From NCBI RefSeq assembly GCF_036017915.1, contig NZ_CP107929.1, positions 3,786,001 to 3,850,000 on the forward strand: 64,000 nucleotides of DNA, read 5' to 3'. Under the pieces are notes generated by a model. The model worked only from the letters and a program-made list of their open reading frames with translations. It did no database searches and was not told where the DNA came from. Positions within the stretch are counted from its first letter, which is position 1; each line of letters starts with the position of its first letter. The DNA is from Micromonospora sp. NBC_00421. GTDB taxonomy: Bacteria > Actinomycetota > Actinomycetes > Mycobacteriales > Micromonosporaceae. The translations under genes and the position numbers were made by a program. Of the stretch, positions 33,331-40,938 are shown piece after piece.

Positions 33331-33487
33331 CTTGCTGGCGCCACGTTCATCTGGTGCTGCCCACCCAGCCACCGACCTCCGTCGTGGTCGCGGCACGATC
33401 GGGCGGTGCGCCTCACCGCCACGTCACTACCGGGCATGAACAGGACTGTCAGCATTGGGATTCGCCAGGCTGCCCGCATCGAGAAAG

Positions 33488-33676
33488 ATGAGCGTCGCCG
33501 GAAGCACGTACTGGTACCTGACGTCCGTGTCGCCCTGGGTCATCGCCTGGGCCGGGTACGAGATGGTTTCGGGCGAGCGTGGCGATGCCGTGCCGTGGGT
33601 GTTGCTGATCGTCTCGATTGCGGCACTGGTCGCTGGTGTCGTCGGACTGGTCGTGCTGAAGTCCCGGCGTCATTGA
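33488..33676 (+). CDS. Second tiny two-helix membrane protein (candidate immunity protein of the orphan RHS tip)
   Basis: 62 residues: MSVAGSTYWYLTSVSPWVIAW, a charged hairpin (YEMVSGERGDAVP), then a strong helix WVLLIVSIAALVAGVVGLVVL and the basic tail KSRRH. No known family; the ribosome site is weak. As at 31928, a tiny two-helix membrane protein follows an RHS end with a hydrophobic tail, although the sequences are not obviously related. This repeated pattern supports a cognate role, which is inference. Confidence 0.5.
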   Translation: MSVAGSTYWYLTSVSPWVIAWAGYEMVSGERGDAVPWVLLIVSIAALVAGVVGLVVLKSRRH

Positions 33677-33860
33677 CCCATACCCCCAAAGCGATCGCTA
33701 CAGTGGTGGGACGGCCCCTGAATCCCTGCACGGGCCTGTCATAAATCGACCCTGCCGGCGACCTGGGCGAGCCGTTCGCTTGACAGGAACCGGGCATACT
33801 GGAGGCAGCGGAGTTCCGGACCACAACGGACCCGAAGCCTTTCGGTGGACGGAGGCCGAC

Positions 33861-34070
33861 ATGCGTTGGCTCATTATCCTGATCATCGTGGTGGTAGCTG
33901 CCGTCGCCGTCTGGCTGTGGCGTCGTTCCCGACTGGCACCCATCGACCCCGACCGTCGGATTCTCGACCAGCAGGCGTCGGCCGAAGCCCGGAACCGACT
34001 CGACGAGCACCGCAACCGCACCGACGGCAGCGGCACCGGCAGCGGCGGGGTCGGCGGCTGGAGCCAGTAG
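33861..34070 (+). CDS. Small single-pass membrane protein
   Basis: 69 residues with GGAGG five bases before the ATG. A membrane helix (WLIILIIVVVAAVAVWLW) is followed by basic RRSR and a hydrophilic tail rich in Asp, Arg and Gly (DQQASAEARNRLDEHRNR, then Gly/Ser). The orientation should be N-out/C-in by the positive-inside rule. No family recognised; such proteins are common in actinomycetes. Confidence 0.6.
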   Translation: MRWLIILIIVVVAAVAVWLWRRSRLAPIDPDRRILDQQASAEARNRLDEHRNRTDGSGTGSGGVGGWSQ

Positions 34071-34118
34071 GGCCCGCCCTCCGTTCTCGCTGGAGCCGGT
34101 AGGGTCCGCCCGCCGGCC

Positions 34119-34790
34119 CTACCCTGGGTCGTCGACGAGCAGTCCGCGCAGGACGCTGCGTACCGTCGTCTCGAAGAGGTCGCGGGGTGCGGACGGTGAC
34201 GGCGGCGCGGTGAGGGCGGCGGTCAGGTTCGGGAACGCCGCCACGTCGATCCCGGCGAAGCCGACCGGCGGGCCGGCGGACTCCCGGCGGGCGAACAGCG
34301 ACGTCACCCCGGTCATCATGGCGATCGCCTCGAACTTGGTGGCGGTCGCCGCCGGCACCGGGCGCAGGATCGCCAGGCAGTGGTCGAACCAGGCGAGGCT
34401 CTGCGGGCCGGGGGCGGTCGGCCGGGGTAGGACCTCCACCAGCCACGGGTGCCGGCGGTAGAGCGCCAACTGCCGGTGGGCGAGGCGCAGCATCGCGTCG
34501 AGCCAGTCGCCGCTGCCATCCGGGTAGGGGCGCAGCTCCCCCGCCGCCCGGTCGACCATCAGGTCGAGCAGGTCGTCCCGGGAGGACAGGTAGCGGTAGA
34601 GCGATCCGGCTCCGGTGTGCAGCGCGGCGGCGACCGCCCGCATGGAGACCGCGCCGATGCCGTCGGCGTCCGCCATCGCGATCGCGGCGGCCACGATCTC
34701 GTACCGGGAGTGCGTCGGGGCGGGACCGCGCAGGCCCCGCGCAGGCCGGGACCAGATCGGCGGACGCTCTGGCTCATCGGGTGACGTCAC
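34119..34790 (-). CDS. TetR-family regulator (TetR_C-type, GntR-spaced effector domain)
   Basis: 223 residues. A 25-residue disordered head, then the HTH SRYEIVAAAIAMADADGIGAVSMRAVAAALHTGAGSLYRYLSSRDDLLDLMVDRAAGEL, typical of actinomycete TetR proteins with the TetR_C_1-like effector domain. The C-terminal region is partly duplicated at 32951-33135. It is divergent from an alpha/beta hydrolase at 34842, and the palindrome between them (34806-34820) is a likely operator. The hydrolase is the probable target. Confidence 0.85.
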   Translation of the reverse strand: MTSPDEPERPPIWSRPARGLRGPAPTHSRYEIVAAAIAMADADGIGAVSMRAVAAALHTGAGSLYRYLSSRDDLLDLMVDRAAGELRPYPDGSGDWLDAMLRLAHRQLALYRRHPWLVEVLPRPTAPGPQSLAWFDHCLAILRPVPAATATKFEAIAMMTGVTSLFARRESAGPPVGFAGIDVAAFPNLTAALTAPPSPSAPRDLFETTVRSVLRGLLVDDPG

Positions 34791-34805
34791 GGTTAGACTT
34801 TAACT

Positions 34806-34820
34806 GCGAACGCCGTTCGC
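34806..34820. promoter_or_regulatory. Putative TetR operator
   Basis: GCGAACG-c-CGTTCGC, a perfect 7-1-7 palindrome 16 bp from the TetR start and 22 bp from the hydrolase start. Size, symmetry and position fit a TetR-dimer site that controls both genes. Confidence 0.6.
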
Positions 34821-34841
34821 GGTTTCGAGGGGGAGGACGAG

Positions 34842-35678
34842 ATGGAACAGGACTGGACCGTCCAACGGGTGCCGGCAGCCGACGGTGCCGAGATCGTGCT
34901 CCACTCCGTCGGCAGCGGGCCGGGCCTCGTGGTCGTGCACGGCGGCGGCGTCACCATCGACATCTACCGTCGGCTGGCCCTGCGGCTGGCCGACCGGTTC
35001 ACCGTCCACCTCTACAACCGGCGCGGGCGGGCCGACGCGGCGACCCGCGCCGAGCCCTACGACGGCGAGCAGGACGTCGACGATCTCGCCACGCTGCTGG
35101 CCCACACCGGGGTCCGCAACGTGATCGGCCACAGCGCCGGCGGCTTCGTGGCCCTGCGTGCCGCCGCCCGCGGCCTGCCGATCGACCGGCTCGCCCTCTA
35201 CGACCCGGCGATCCAGGTCAACGGCCTGTTCCCCCTCGGGTGGGTGCCCGCCGCCCAGCAGGCGGCGCAGGCCGGCAACACCGCCCGCGCCCTGGCGATC
35301 ACCGGCGGCGGCCTCAACACCCACTCGCCCGCGTCGCGCCTGCCGCTGGCCGTCCGGACCACCCTCTGCCGACTGTTCCTGCGGTCGCCGGTCGGGCGCA
35401 CCATGGGCGAACTGCTGCCGACCACCCTCGACGAGAGCACGCTGATCCAGCGGCACGACGGCCCACCGGAGCAGTGGGCCGGCGTCAAGGCCGAGGTGCT
35501 GCTGGCCTGCGGCGGTGCCGGTCCGGCCTACTACCGGCCGATCATCGAGGCGCTGGCCGGGGCCATCCCGCACGCCCGCACGCTCGTGGTGCCGGGCGCG
35601 AGTCACGACGCGCTCAACCGGGCCCCGCAACCCCTGGTCGACGCGCTCTCCGGGTTCTTCACCGCCCCGGCCAGCTAG
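34842..35678 (+). CDS. Alpha/beta hydrolase
   Basis: 278 residues. Oxyanion-hole region VVVHGGGVTIDIYRRLA, nucleophile elbow GHSAGGFVAL with the catalytic Ser, an Asp region after LLACGGAG, and the His in PGASHDALN. GGGGGAGG precedes the ATG. It is divergent from a TetR regulator that probably senses its substrate. It is convergent with another hydrolase at 35675, overlapping by 4 bp. Substrate unknown. Confidence 0.85.
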   Translation: MEQDWTVQRVPAADGAEIVLHSVGSGPGLVVVHGGGVTIDIYRRLALRLADRFTVHLYNRRGRADAATRAEPYDGEQDVDDLATLLAHTGVRNVIGHSAGGFVALRAAARGLPIDRLALYDPAIQVNGLFPLGWVPAAQQAAQAGNTARALAITGGGLNTHSPASRLPLAVRTTLCRLFLRSPVGRTMGELLPTTLDESTLIQRHDGPPEQWAGVKAEVLLACGGAGPAYYRPIIEALAGAIPHARTLVVPGASHDALNRAPQPLVDALSGFFTAPAS

Positions 35679-36568
35679 CCACCGAGGAAGCTCGCCAGGG
35701 CTTCGGTGAACCGCGCCGGCTGTTCCTCGGCGGCGTAGTGGCCGCAGTCGTCGATGATCACCTCGGTGACGTCGTCGGCCGCCAGTCGCATCGTCTGGGC
35801 GACCGCCGCGCCGCTGTAGAGCGCGCCGCCGATGGCGAGCACCGGCAGCGTCAGCCGGGTCTTCGCGCGCTGTTCGTTCTGCGCGATCGTCTCGTCGAGC
35901 GCCCGGTAGTACCCGAAGCTCGCCCGCAGCCCGCGCGGGTCCGCGACGATCGCGTCGACGTAGACGTCGACGGCGTACGCCGGGATGGTGGTCGGGGTGG
36001 CGGCCTTCTTGGCGAACTGGTAGCCGAAGTAGAGCCGTTCCCGGCCCCGGACCAGTTCCTCGTTGAGGTCGTCGAGCCGGTTGAAGCCGAAGTGCCAGAG
36101 CCGCTGGCTGACCTCGGCCGGGCTGAAGAACGACGGCGCGGGTGTGAGGCCGGGGATGATGGCGTCGACGACGGCGAGCCGGCCCACCCGCTCGGGGTGG
36201 TCGGCGGCGAGGGCGTACCCGGTCCACATGCCGATGTCGTGGCCGACCACGTCGAACCGGTCGTGCCCGAGCGCAGCCATCAGGGCGACCAGGTCGGCGG
36301 CCAGGGTGCCGGCGTCGTAGCCGGCGTCGGGCTTGTCGGAGAGCCCGGTCCCGCGCTGGTCGACGGCGACGACGGTGTGCGTGCGGGCGAGCGCGGGCAT
36401 CACCTCACGCCAGGCGTACCAGGTCTGCGGCCACCCGCCGACCAGCAGCAGCGGCGGGCCGTCCCCGCCGGTGACCGCGTGCAGCCGCAGCCCGTCCAGC
36501 TCCACGAGCCGGCTGGTGAAGACGTCGGTGAACCCGTCGGGCAGCCGCAGCGAACTCAAGGTTGTCAT
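35675..36568 (-). CDS. Alpha/beta hydrolase, epoxide-hydrolase type
   Basis: 297 residues. VGGWPQTWYAWREVMPAL supplies the HGxP-like oxyanion motif (here GGWPQ), and the nucleophile elbow is GHDIGMWTGY with Asp instead of Ser, as in epoxide hydrolases and haloalkane dehalogenases. The catalytic His lies in DDCGHYAAEEQP. The ATG at 36568 is chosen; it sits 7 nt after a -10-like TATGGT, predicting a leaderless mRNA. It is controlled with the divergent TetR at 36625 through a shared palindrome. Confidence 0.85.
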   Translation of the reverse strand: MTTLSSLRLPDGFTDVFTSRLVELDGLRLHAVTGGDGPPLLLVGGWPQTWYAWREVMPALARTHTVVAVDQRGTGLSDKPDAGYDAGTLAADLVALMAALGHDRFDVVGHDIGMWTGYALAADHPERVGRLAVVDAIIPGLTPAPSFFSPAEVSQRLWHFGFNRLDDLNEELVRGRERLYFGYQFAKKAATPTTIPAYAVDVYVDAIVADPRGLRASFGYYRALDETIAQNEQRAKTRLTLPVLAIGGALYSGAAVAQTMRLAADDVTEVIIDDCGHYAAEEQPARFTEALASFLGG

Positions 36569-36575
36569 GCCGCCA

Positions 36576-36617
36576 ACCATACCCATCTTGGAACGATCGA
36601 TACAAGATGGGTATGCT
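36576..36617. promoter_or_regulatory. Symmetric divergent promoters inside one TetR-type palindrome
   Basis: ATACCCATCTTG (36579-36590) and CAAGATGGGTAT (36603-36614) form a perfect 12-bp inverted repeat with a 12-bp spacer. Each arm supplies the -10 of one promoter and part of the -35 of the other: rightward TTGGAA (36588) and TATGCT (36612-36617), leftward TTGTAT (36600-36605 reversed) and TATGGT (36576-36581 reversed), both with 18-bp spacers. Both ATGs lie 7 nt beyond their -10. Confidence 0.7.
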
Positions 36618-36624
36618 GACAATC

Positions 36625-37194
36625 ATGGCGGGCCGCAAGCAGTTCGACGTGGACGAGGCACTACGACGGGCGATGCTCGTCTTCTGGCGTTGGGGCTGGT
36701 CGGAGGCCTCGATCGACCGGCTGACCGAGGGCACCGGCCTGGGCCGCAGCTCGCTCTACGGCACCTTCGGCGACAAGAGCGCCCTCTTCCGGAAGAGCCT
36801 CCAGTTGTACGCGCAGACCTACCATCCGCTGTTCGACCAGGCACTGCGCGGCCCCCACCCGGACCCGAGCGCCGTGGTGGCCGCCTTCCTGCAGGTCACC
36901 CTGAACCGCATCGCCGATCCGACCGTCCCGGACGGCTGCCTGGTCACGGTGTCGGCAACGCAGTTCCCGGCCCTCGACGCGGAGGGCCAGGCGATGGTCC
37001 GCGCGGCGATGGACGGTCTGCGGGCGATGCTGGAGCAGGCGTTGCTGGCGGCCGGGGCCGGCGAGCAGGAGGCGGCCGAGCTGGCGTTGTGCACGCTGGC
37101 GACGAACAAGTCCCTGGGGGTGCTGAGCCGCGCCGGCTTCTCCGGCGAGGACCTGGCCACCGTCGCCGCAGCCGCCGCCCACCGCCATGACTAG
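36625..37194 (+). CDS. TetR-family regulator (AcrR-type, with TetR_C_16-like effector domain)
   Basis: 189 residues: AGRKQFDVDEALRRAMLVFWRWGWSEASIDRLTEGTGLGRSSLYGTFGDKSALFRKSL is a full TetR HTH. The C-terminal part (PDGCLVTVSATQ and LCTLATNKSLGVLSRAG) matches regulators that commonly sit beside alpha/beta hydrolases or SDRs. ATGs at 36607 and 36613 are in frame but the 36625 start fits a leaderless transcript from TATGCT. Predicted to repress itself and the divergent epoxide-hydrolase-like gene. Confidence 0.85.
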   Translation: MAGRKQFDVDEALRRAMLVFWRWGWSEASIDRLTEGTGLGRSSLYGTFGDKSALFRKSLQLYAQTYHPLFDQALRGPHPDPSAVVAAFLQVTLNRIADPTVPDGCLVTVSATQFPALDAEGQAMVRAAMDGLRAMLEQALLAAGAGEQEAAELALCTLATNKSLGVLSRAGFSGEDLATVAAAAAHRHD

Positions 37195-37442
37195 CTCTGC
37201 TGCCCAGCAGCGACGGTGACGCTGACCCCGCGCGACCCGGGAGCGGTCAATGCGTCCAGAAGGTCGCCGGCAGGGCTTCGACGTCGGCCGCGGACCGTTC
37301 GAGGAGTGCCGCGTTTCGTCCGACCGGTCCCGGGCACGGCCCGGCGGTCCTGACGGTCGGGGCACGGAGTTGTGCTGGTCAGCCGGTGCGCGCCGGACGC
37401 CGACCGCCCCCGCCTGTCCCACCCGTGTGTTCGAATCCCGTC

Positions 37443-37874
37443 ATGCACATGGTCGTCTGTGGCGCACTCGTGGTGAACGACGCGGTCCTGCTGGCGCACC
37501 GCAGTCCGGCCCGCCGGGCGTACCCGGATCTGTGGGATCTGCCCGGGGGCCACGTCGAAGCGGGCGAGTCCGCACGGCAGGCCCTCGCCCGCGAGCTGCG
37601 CGAGGAGGTCGGCGTCGAGATCGTCGCGGAGTCCTCCTCACGGGTGGGCGACCTGTGGGCCGGCAGCGGCGAGGACGCCGTACACGTGGGTGTCTGGCAC
37701 GTCGGAGCCTGGCTCGGCTCCCCCGCCAACCGTGCCCCCGACGAGCACGACGACGTCGCCTGGGTCGGGCTCAGCGAGCTGGGCGGCCTTCCCCTAGTGC
37801 ACCACGGCCTACCGGCGCTGCTGCGTTCCCTGACCCGGCCGCCCCCTTCACGCCTGACGGAGAAGGTGGCGTGA
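37443..37874 (+). CDS. Nudix hydrolase (8-oxo-dGTPase-like)
   Basis: 143 residues. The Nudix box GGHVEAGESARQALARELREEVGVE is exact, with the catalytic glutamates in REEVG. The N-terminus (VCGALVVNDAVLLAHRSPARRAYPDLWDLPG) resembles MutT-like sanitising enzymes. There is no strong ribosome site at the ATG at 37443; a second ATG two codons on is possible. The 3' end overlaps the convergent gene at 37848 by 27 bp. About 250 bp upstream contains no clear feature. Confidence 0.85.
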   Translation: MHMVVCGALVVNDAVLLAHRSPARRAYPDLWDLPGGHVEAGESARQALARELREEVGVEIVAESSSRVGDLWAGSGEDAVHVGVWHVGAWLGSPANRAPDEHDDVAWVGLSELGGLPLVHHGLPALLRSLTRPPPSRLTEKVA

Positions 37875-38282
37875 CGGAATGTAGTCGATCTTCGTGTCGG
37901 CGTAGACGCCGAGCGTGCCGTCGTCGAGGCACCTCAGGCCGACGCTGATCCAGCGCACCTCTCCGTCGTCGACGAGCGCGTAGCCGACCGCGACGGCGAA
38001 CTCCTCACCACCGCAGGGGCAGGAGCAGGACTCGTGACCGGTCCCGGCCCAGTGGTCGGCGCTGTCGCCGATGAAGGCGACCGCGCCGCAGGCGAGGCAG
38101 GTCCGCCGGGTCGCCTCCTCCTCGTCGATGTCGACGCGAAAGGTACGGCCGTCACACCCGCCGCACCGGGACTCCACCACCGTGGCCACCGGGTAACCGC
38201 CCGCCTCGAAGTAACGGAGGTACTCGGCGAGGTCGTCGACGTTCTCCCCGCGCCACAGCTTCCCGGACCTGTCGAGTGCCAT
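37848..38282 (-). CDS. Small protein with three CxxC-type clusters (possible zinc ribbon)
   Basis: 144 residues. Cysteine pairs occur as CGGCDGRTF, then CLACGAVAF, then SCSCPCGGEEF, strongly suggesting structural zinc. The N-terminus (GKLWRGENVDDLAEYLRYF) and the C-terminus (DDGEVRWISVGLRCLDDGTLGVYADWKID-like, here ADTKID) look globular. I do not recognise the exact family; related actinomycete proteins are annotated as hypothetical. It has no operon partner. Confidence 0.65.
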   Translation of the reverse strand: MALDRSGKLWRGENVDDLAEYLRYFEAGGYPVATVVESRCGGCDGRTFRVDIDEEEATRRTCLACGAVAFIGDSADHWAGTGHESCSCPCGGEEFAVAVGYALVDDGEVRWISVGLRCLDDGTLGVYADTKIDYIPSRHLLRQA

Positions 38283-38339
38283 CCCCGCATTCTGCCTGGC
38301 ACCGGCGGTGCGCCCGCGAGCGGACGGCCCTCGTCCGGT

Positions 38340-38705
38340 TCAGACCCAGGTGGTGGCCAGCCAGGCGGTGACGGCGGCGGCCACCAGCAGGACGATGTTG
38401 AGCCCGATCTGCCGGGTCTCACCACGGGACAGGTGCACCGCGATCCCGCCGACCTGGATCAGGACCAGCCCGACGGCCGCCGCGACCGCGAGCCAGGGCG
38501 CGATCCCGGTCGACGGCGGCAGGACCAGGCCGGCCGCGCCAAGAACCTCCAGCACCCCGATGGCCCGGACCAACGGCATGGGTACGCGGTCGACCCAGCC
38601 CATCATCGGCCGGAGCTGCTCCCGGCTCTGCGCCACCTTCTTGCCCCCGGCATAGAGGTAGAACACGGCCAGCAGGGCAGCAAAGATCCAGTAGGCAAGC
38701 GTCAT
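38340..38705 (-). CDS. DoxX-family membrane protein
   Basis: 121 residues with four membrane helices (LAYWIFAALLAVFYLYAG, VRAIGVLEVLGAAGLVLP, WLAVAAAVGLVLIQVGGIAVH, LNIVLLVAAAVTAWLA). The DoxX features GGxKKVAQS and A-IGVLEVLGA are present. The role of DoxX proteins is loosely defined, with links to redox or thiol stress. It is divergent from the HxlR regulator at 38822, a common arrangement in which HxlR controls the DoxX gene. Confidence 0.85.
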   Translation of the reverse strand: MTLAYWIFAALLAVFYLYAGGKKVAQSREQLRPMMGWVDRVPMPLVRAIGVLEVLGAAGLVLPPSTGIAPWLAVAAAVGLVLIQVGGIAVHLSRGETRQIGLNIVLLVAAAVTAWLATTWV

Positions 38706-38821
38706 GACGGGCTCCTTCGGCAATGAGCAGGATGGTTACGAGAAGGAAGTAGCCACATCATGTGTCAGAATCGGGGGCCTTACAAAAGGCACACGGGTGT
38801 GCGTGAGACATAAGGGTGGTC

Positions 38822-39199
38822 ATGTCGCAGTACGAACACACCTGCATGATCCGGGGCGACGGCGGCCGGACTATCCGGGCGATCCTGGACCGCATCTGCA
38901 ACAAGTGGACACTGCTGATCGTGGCGACCCTGGACGGGGGCGCACTGCGCTTCACCGAGCTGCACCAGCAGATACCCGGCATCTCCCAGCGCATGTTGAC
39001 ACTGACCCTGCGCCACCTGGAGCACGACGGCCTGGTGTCGCGGACGGCGTACGCGGAGGTCCCGCCCCGGGTGGAGTACGCGCTGACCCCCACCGGCAAG
39101 AGCCTCATCCCGCCCGCGCTGGCCCTCGCCGGCTGGGCCATCGCAAACGTCCCCCACATCGAGGCGAGCCGAGCCCTCCACCAGACCGGGACGGGATGA
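38822..39199 (+). CDS. HxlR-family transcriptional regulator
   Basis: 125 residues. The HxlR winged helix is complete: ILDRICNKWTLLIVATLDGGALRFTELHQQIPGISQRMLTLTLRHLEHDGLVSRTAYAEVPPRVEYALTP in register. An N-terminal Cys (HTCMIRG) is in the position of the redox/electrophile-sensing Cys known in YodB/HypR-like members, with a second Cys in the HTH (RICNKW). That suggests an oxidant or electrophile signal. It probably regulates the divergent DoxX gene. Start at the second ATG (MSQYEHT). Confidence 0.85.
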   Translation: MSQYEHTCMIRGDGGRTIRAILDRICNKWTLLIVATLDGGALRFTELHQQIPGISQRMLTLTLRHLEHDGLVSRTAYAEVPPRVEYALTPTGKSLIPPALALAGWAIANVPHIEASRALHQTGTG

Positions 39200-39217
39200 G
39201 TGGTTCGGAGGATGACG

Positions 39218-39760
39218 ATGGGGCAACCGACACTGTTCCTGACCGTGGGGCTCCCCTGCACCGGGAAGACCACCACCGCTCGGCGCATCGAGATCGAGCA
39301 GAACGCCCTTCGACTCACGAAGGACGAATGGGTGAAGGCCCTCTACGGGCACGAGAATCCGCCGTCGGCCGGAGACGTGATCGAGGGACGACTCATCCAG
39401 ATCGGGCTGCGCGCCCTCGAACTCGGCACCAACGTCGTGATCGACTACGGCCTCTGGGGCCGCGACGAGCGCTCCGCCCTCCGCCAGGCAGCAGCAGACC
39501 TCGGCGCGTCAGTGGAGCTTCACTACTTCGCACTCACCCCCACCGAGCAACGACGACGACGCGACCGACGCCAAGCCGAAGCACCACACACCACATGGCC
39601 CATGTCCGATGCGGAACTCGCCGAATGGGCTGACCGCATCGACATCCCCACGCCTGGTGAACTCGACGGCAGTGAACCCGTCGACGACCCGCCGGCCGGA
39701 TTCACGACATGGGACGAGTGGCGCAGGCATCGCTGGCCGCCGACGGTCTCCTGCCTATGA
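39218..39760 (+). CDS. P-loop kinase-like ATP-binding protein
   Basis: 180 residues. P-loop GLPCTGKTTTARRIE near residues 10-20 belongs to the AAA_33/zeta-like small-molecule kinases; LTKDEWVKALYG supplies the catalytic Asp/Trp region, and a lid-like Arg stretch is TPTEQRRRRDRRQAE. Proteins of this type phosphorylate small substrates such as aminoglycosides, shikimate or nucleosides. The ATG at 39218 has CGGAGG six bases upstream. It starts 18 bp after HxlR and may be co-transcribed. Confidence 0.75.
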   Translation: MGQPTLFLTVGLPCTGKTTTARRIEIEQNALRLTKDEWVKALYGHENPPSAGDVIEGRLIQIGLRALELGTNVVIDYGLWGRDERSALRQAAADLGASVELHYFALTPTEQRRRRDRRQAEAPHTTWPMSDAELAEWADRIDIPTPGELDGSEPVDDPPAGFTTWDEWRRHRWPPTVSCL

Positions 39761-39839
39761 TCGCCGAGACCAGAATCGGCAGGCCCCCGTCCGGGCCCGA
39801 CGGGTGGCACTGGCATCCAACGACGTCGGGTAGTTGACG

Positions 39840-39948
39840 TGGGCGGCACCTCGCCGGTGGCACCCAGCCGCAGGTAGTCGTCACGGCCGTCGCCGTTGAC
39901 GTCGGCGAACCGGATGTGGGCGCGGTCAAAATCCCAGGTCAGAAGCAT
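39840..39948 (-). pseudogene. Fragment of an FG-GAP/VCBS-repeat protein
   Basis: The minus strand encodes RAHIRFADVNGDGRDDYLRL, the calcium-binding D-x-N-x-D-x-R-D-D loop of FG-GAP/VCBS repeats found in secreted hydrolases. Neither a start nor a normal C-terminus is attached, since the frame then runs through low-complexity sequence into the antisense of the kinase gene. It is a short remnant of a lost exported protein. Confidence 0.55.
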
Positions 39949-40008
39949 CCTAAGGCGACTATGCAGAGCCCCTGGGTTGAGACCGGCACAGATGGGTAAA
40001 CCGCCGAC

Positions 40009-40209
40009 ATGACTGAGCTACCGACGAACATTCTGACGGACGCGGGCTTCACGGCCGACGAGGCCGATGCCATCGTTCAGGGCTTGGTGCAAGGCATTGA
40101 CCTGCATCAAGACACACAGCGCACGCACTCCATCAACATCGACGAACTCCCGCCAGAGAAGAAGGAGGCGCTCGAGCGGTTCAACATGGCCGTCGCCGCA
40201 GACTTCTGA
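40009..40209 (+). CDS. Small acidic protein of unknown function
   Basis: 66 residues (MTELPTNILTDAGFTADEAD...). It is helical and acidic with no cysteine or membrane segment; composition is less GC-biased than the core genes, suggesting accessory origin. No ribosome site is evident before the ATG. A truncated natural-product peptide precursor is conceivable but nothing supports it (no modification genes nearby). Confidence 0.45.
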   Translation: MTELPTNILTDAGFTADEADAIVQGLVQGIDLHQDTQRTHSINIDELPPEKKEALERFNMAVAADF

Positions 40210-40430
40210 GACGAGCACCGGCCGGCGTCCGGACGCGTGCTCACTGAGCACCTTCCACAGTGGGTGTCGGCTGGTGTGGACGGTTGACGGTCTTCTGTCG
40301 GCGGGACAGCCGGGGCCGGTGCCGGCGGCGTTTGCACGGTATGCGGATGCCGCCGCCGGCGCCCTGGTATGCGTTGTCGGCGGATGTCATGACGCTCGCG
40401 CCGTTCAGCGCATCCCTGTCTGTCAGGGTG
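40210..40430 (+). other. Gap to the left of the IS element
   Basis: A short frame beginning near 40347 (MPPPAPWYALSADVMTLAP) runs into the IS left end at 40431. It may be the start of a gene cut by the insertion, but I cannot find its continuation to the right of the IS, so it remains uncertain. Confidence 0.3.
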
Positions 40431-40533
40431 AGTTGGGGCCAGCGGCTCGTAGCAAGTCCGCCGGACAGGGCGAGTTCAGGATCGAGAAGCGTTGAATACT
40501 GCTGTTGACGTCGTGACGGCCCAGGATGGGGTC

Positions 40534-40938
40534 ATGAGTCGCAAGAAGGGTCCGTGTTCAGGTGGGCCGCGGGCGCGCCGGTCGTTCACGCCGGGGCAGA
40601 AGCTGGAGTTGCTGGCCGGGTATGAGCAGGCCGTCGCGGCTGGTGAGGGCGGTGCGTTCCTGCGGCGGGAGGGCTTGTACTCGTCGCTGATGTCGGAATG
40701 GCGCCGGGCCCGCGATGGCGGGTTGTTGCAGGGTAAGCCGGCTGGGGAGACGGTCGGGAGGCCGTCGGCGGAGCAGGCCGAGATCGCCCGGTTGCGCCGT
40801 GAGCTGGAGTTGGCGCAGGTGAAACTGGCGCGGACCGAGACGGCGTTGACGATCATGGGAAAAGCGCGCGAGCTCTTGGAGGACATCTCCAGGAGCGAGC
40901 CGGACGGTCCGGACGTGTTCGGGCTCGGCAGACGCTGA
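40534..40938 (+). CDS. IS3-family transposase OrfA (HTH_Tnp_1)
   Basis: 134 residues. The N-terminal HTH (RRSFTPGQKLELLAGYEQAVAAGEGGAFLRREGLYSSLMSEWRRARDGG) binds the IS ends; a coiled-coil leucine zipper follows (EIARLRRELELAQVKLARTETALTIMGKARELL) that pairs with OrfB. It ends by overlapping orfB in TGATG, suggesting coupled translation rather than, or in addition to, frameshifting. Confidence 0.85.
   Translation: MSRKKGPCSGGPRARRSFTPGQKLELLAGYEQAVAAGEGGAFLRREGLYSSLMSEWRRARDGGLLQGKPAGETVGRPSAEQAEIARLRRELELAQVKLARTETALTIMGKARELLEDISRSEPDGPDVFGLGRR

Noticed and set aside
33774..33800. TTGACA promoter before the single-helix membrane protein
   Set aside because: The only nearby -10-like hexamer is 9 bp away, too close for a sigma-70 promoter.
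40009..40209. RiPP precursor peptide
   Set aside because: Acidic N-terminal half looks leader-like, but no core repeat and no modification enzymes are nearby.
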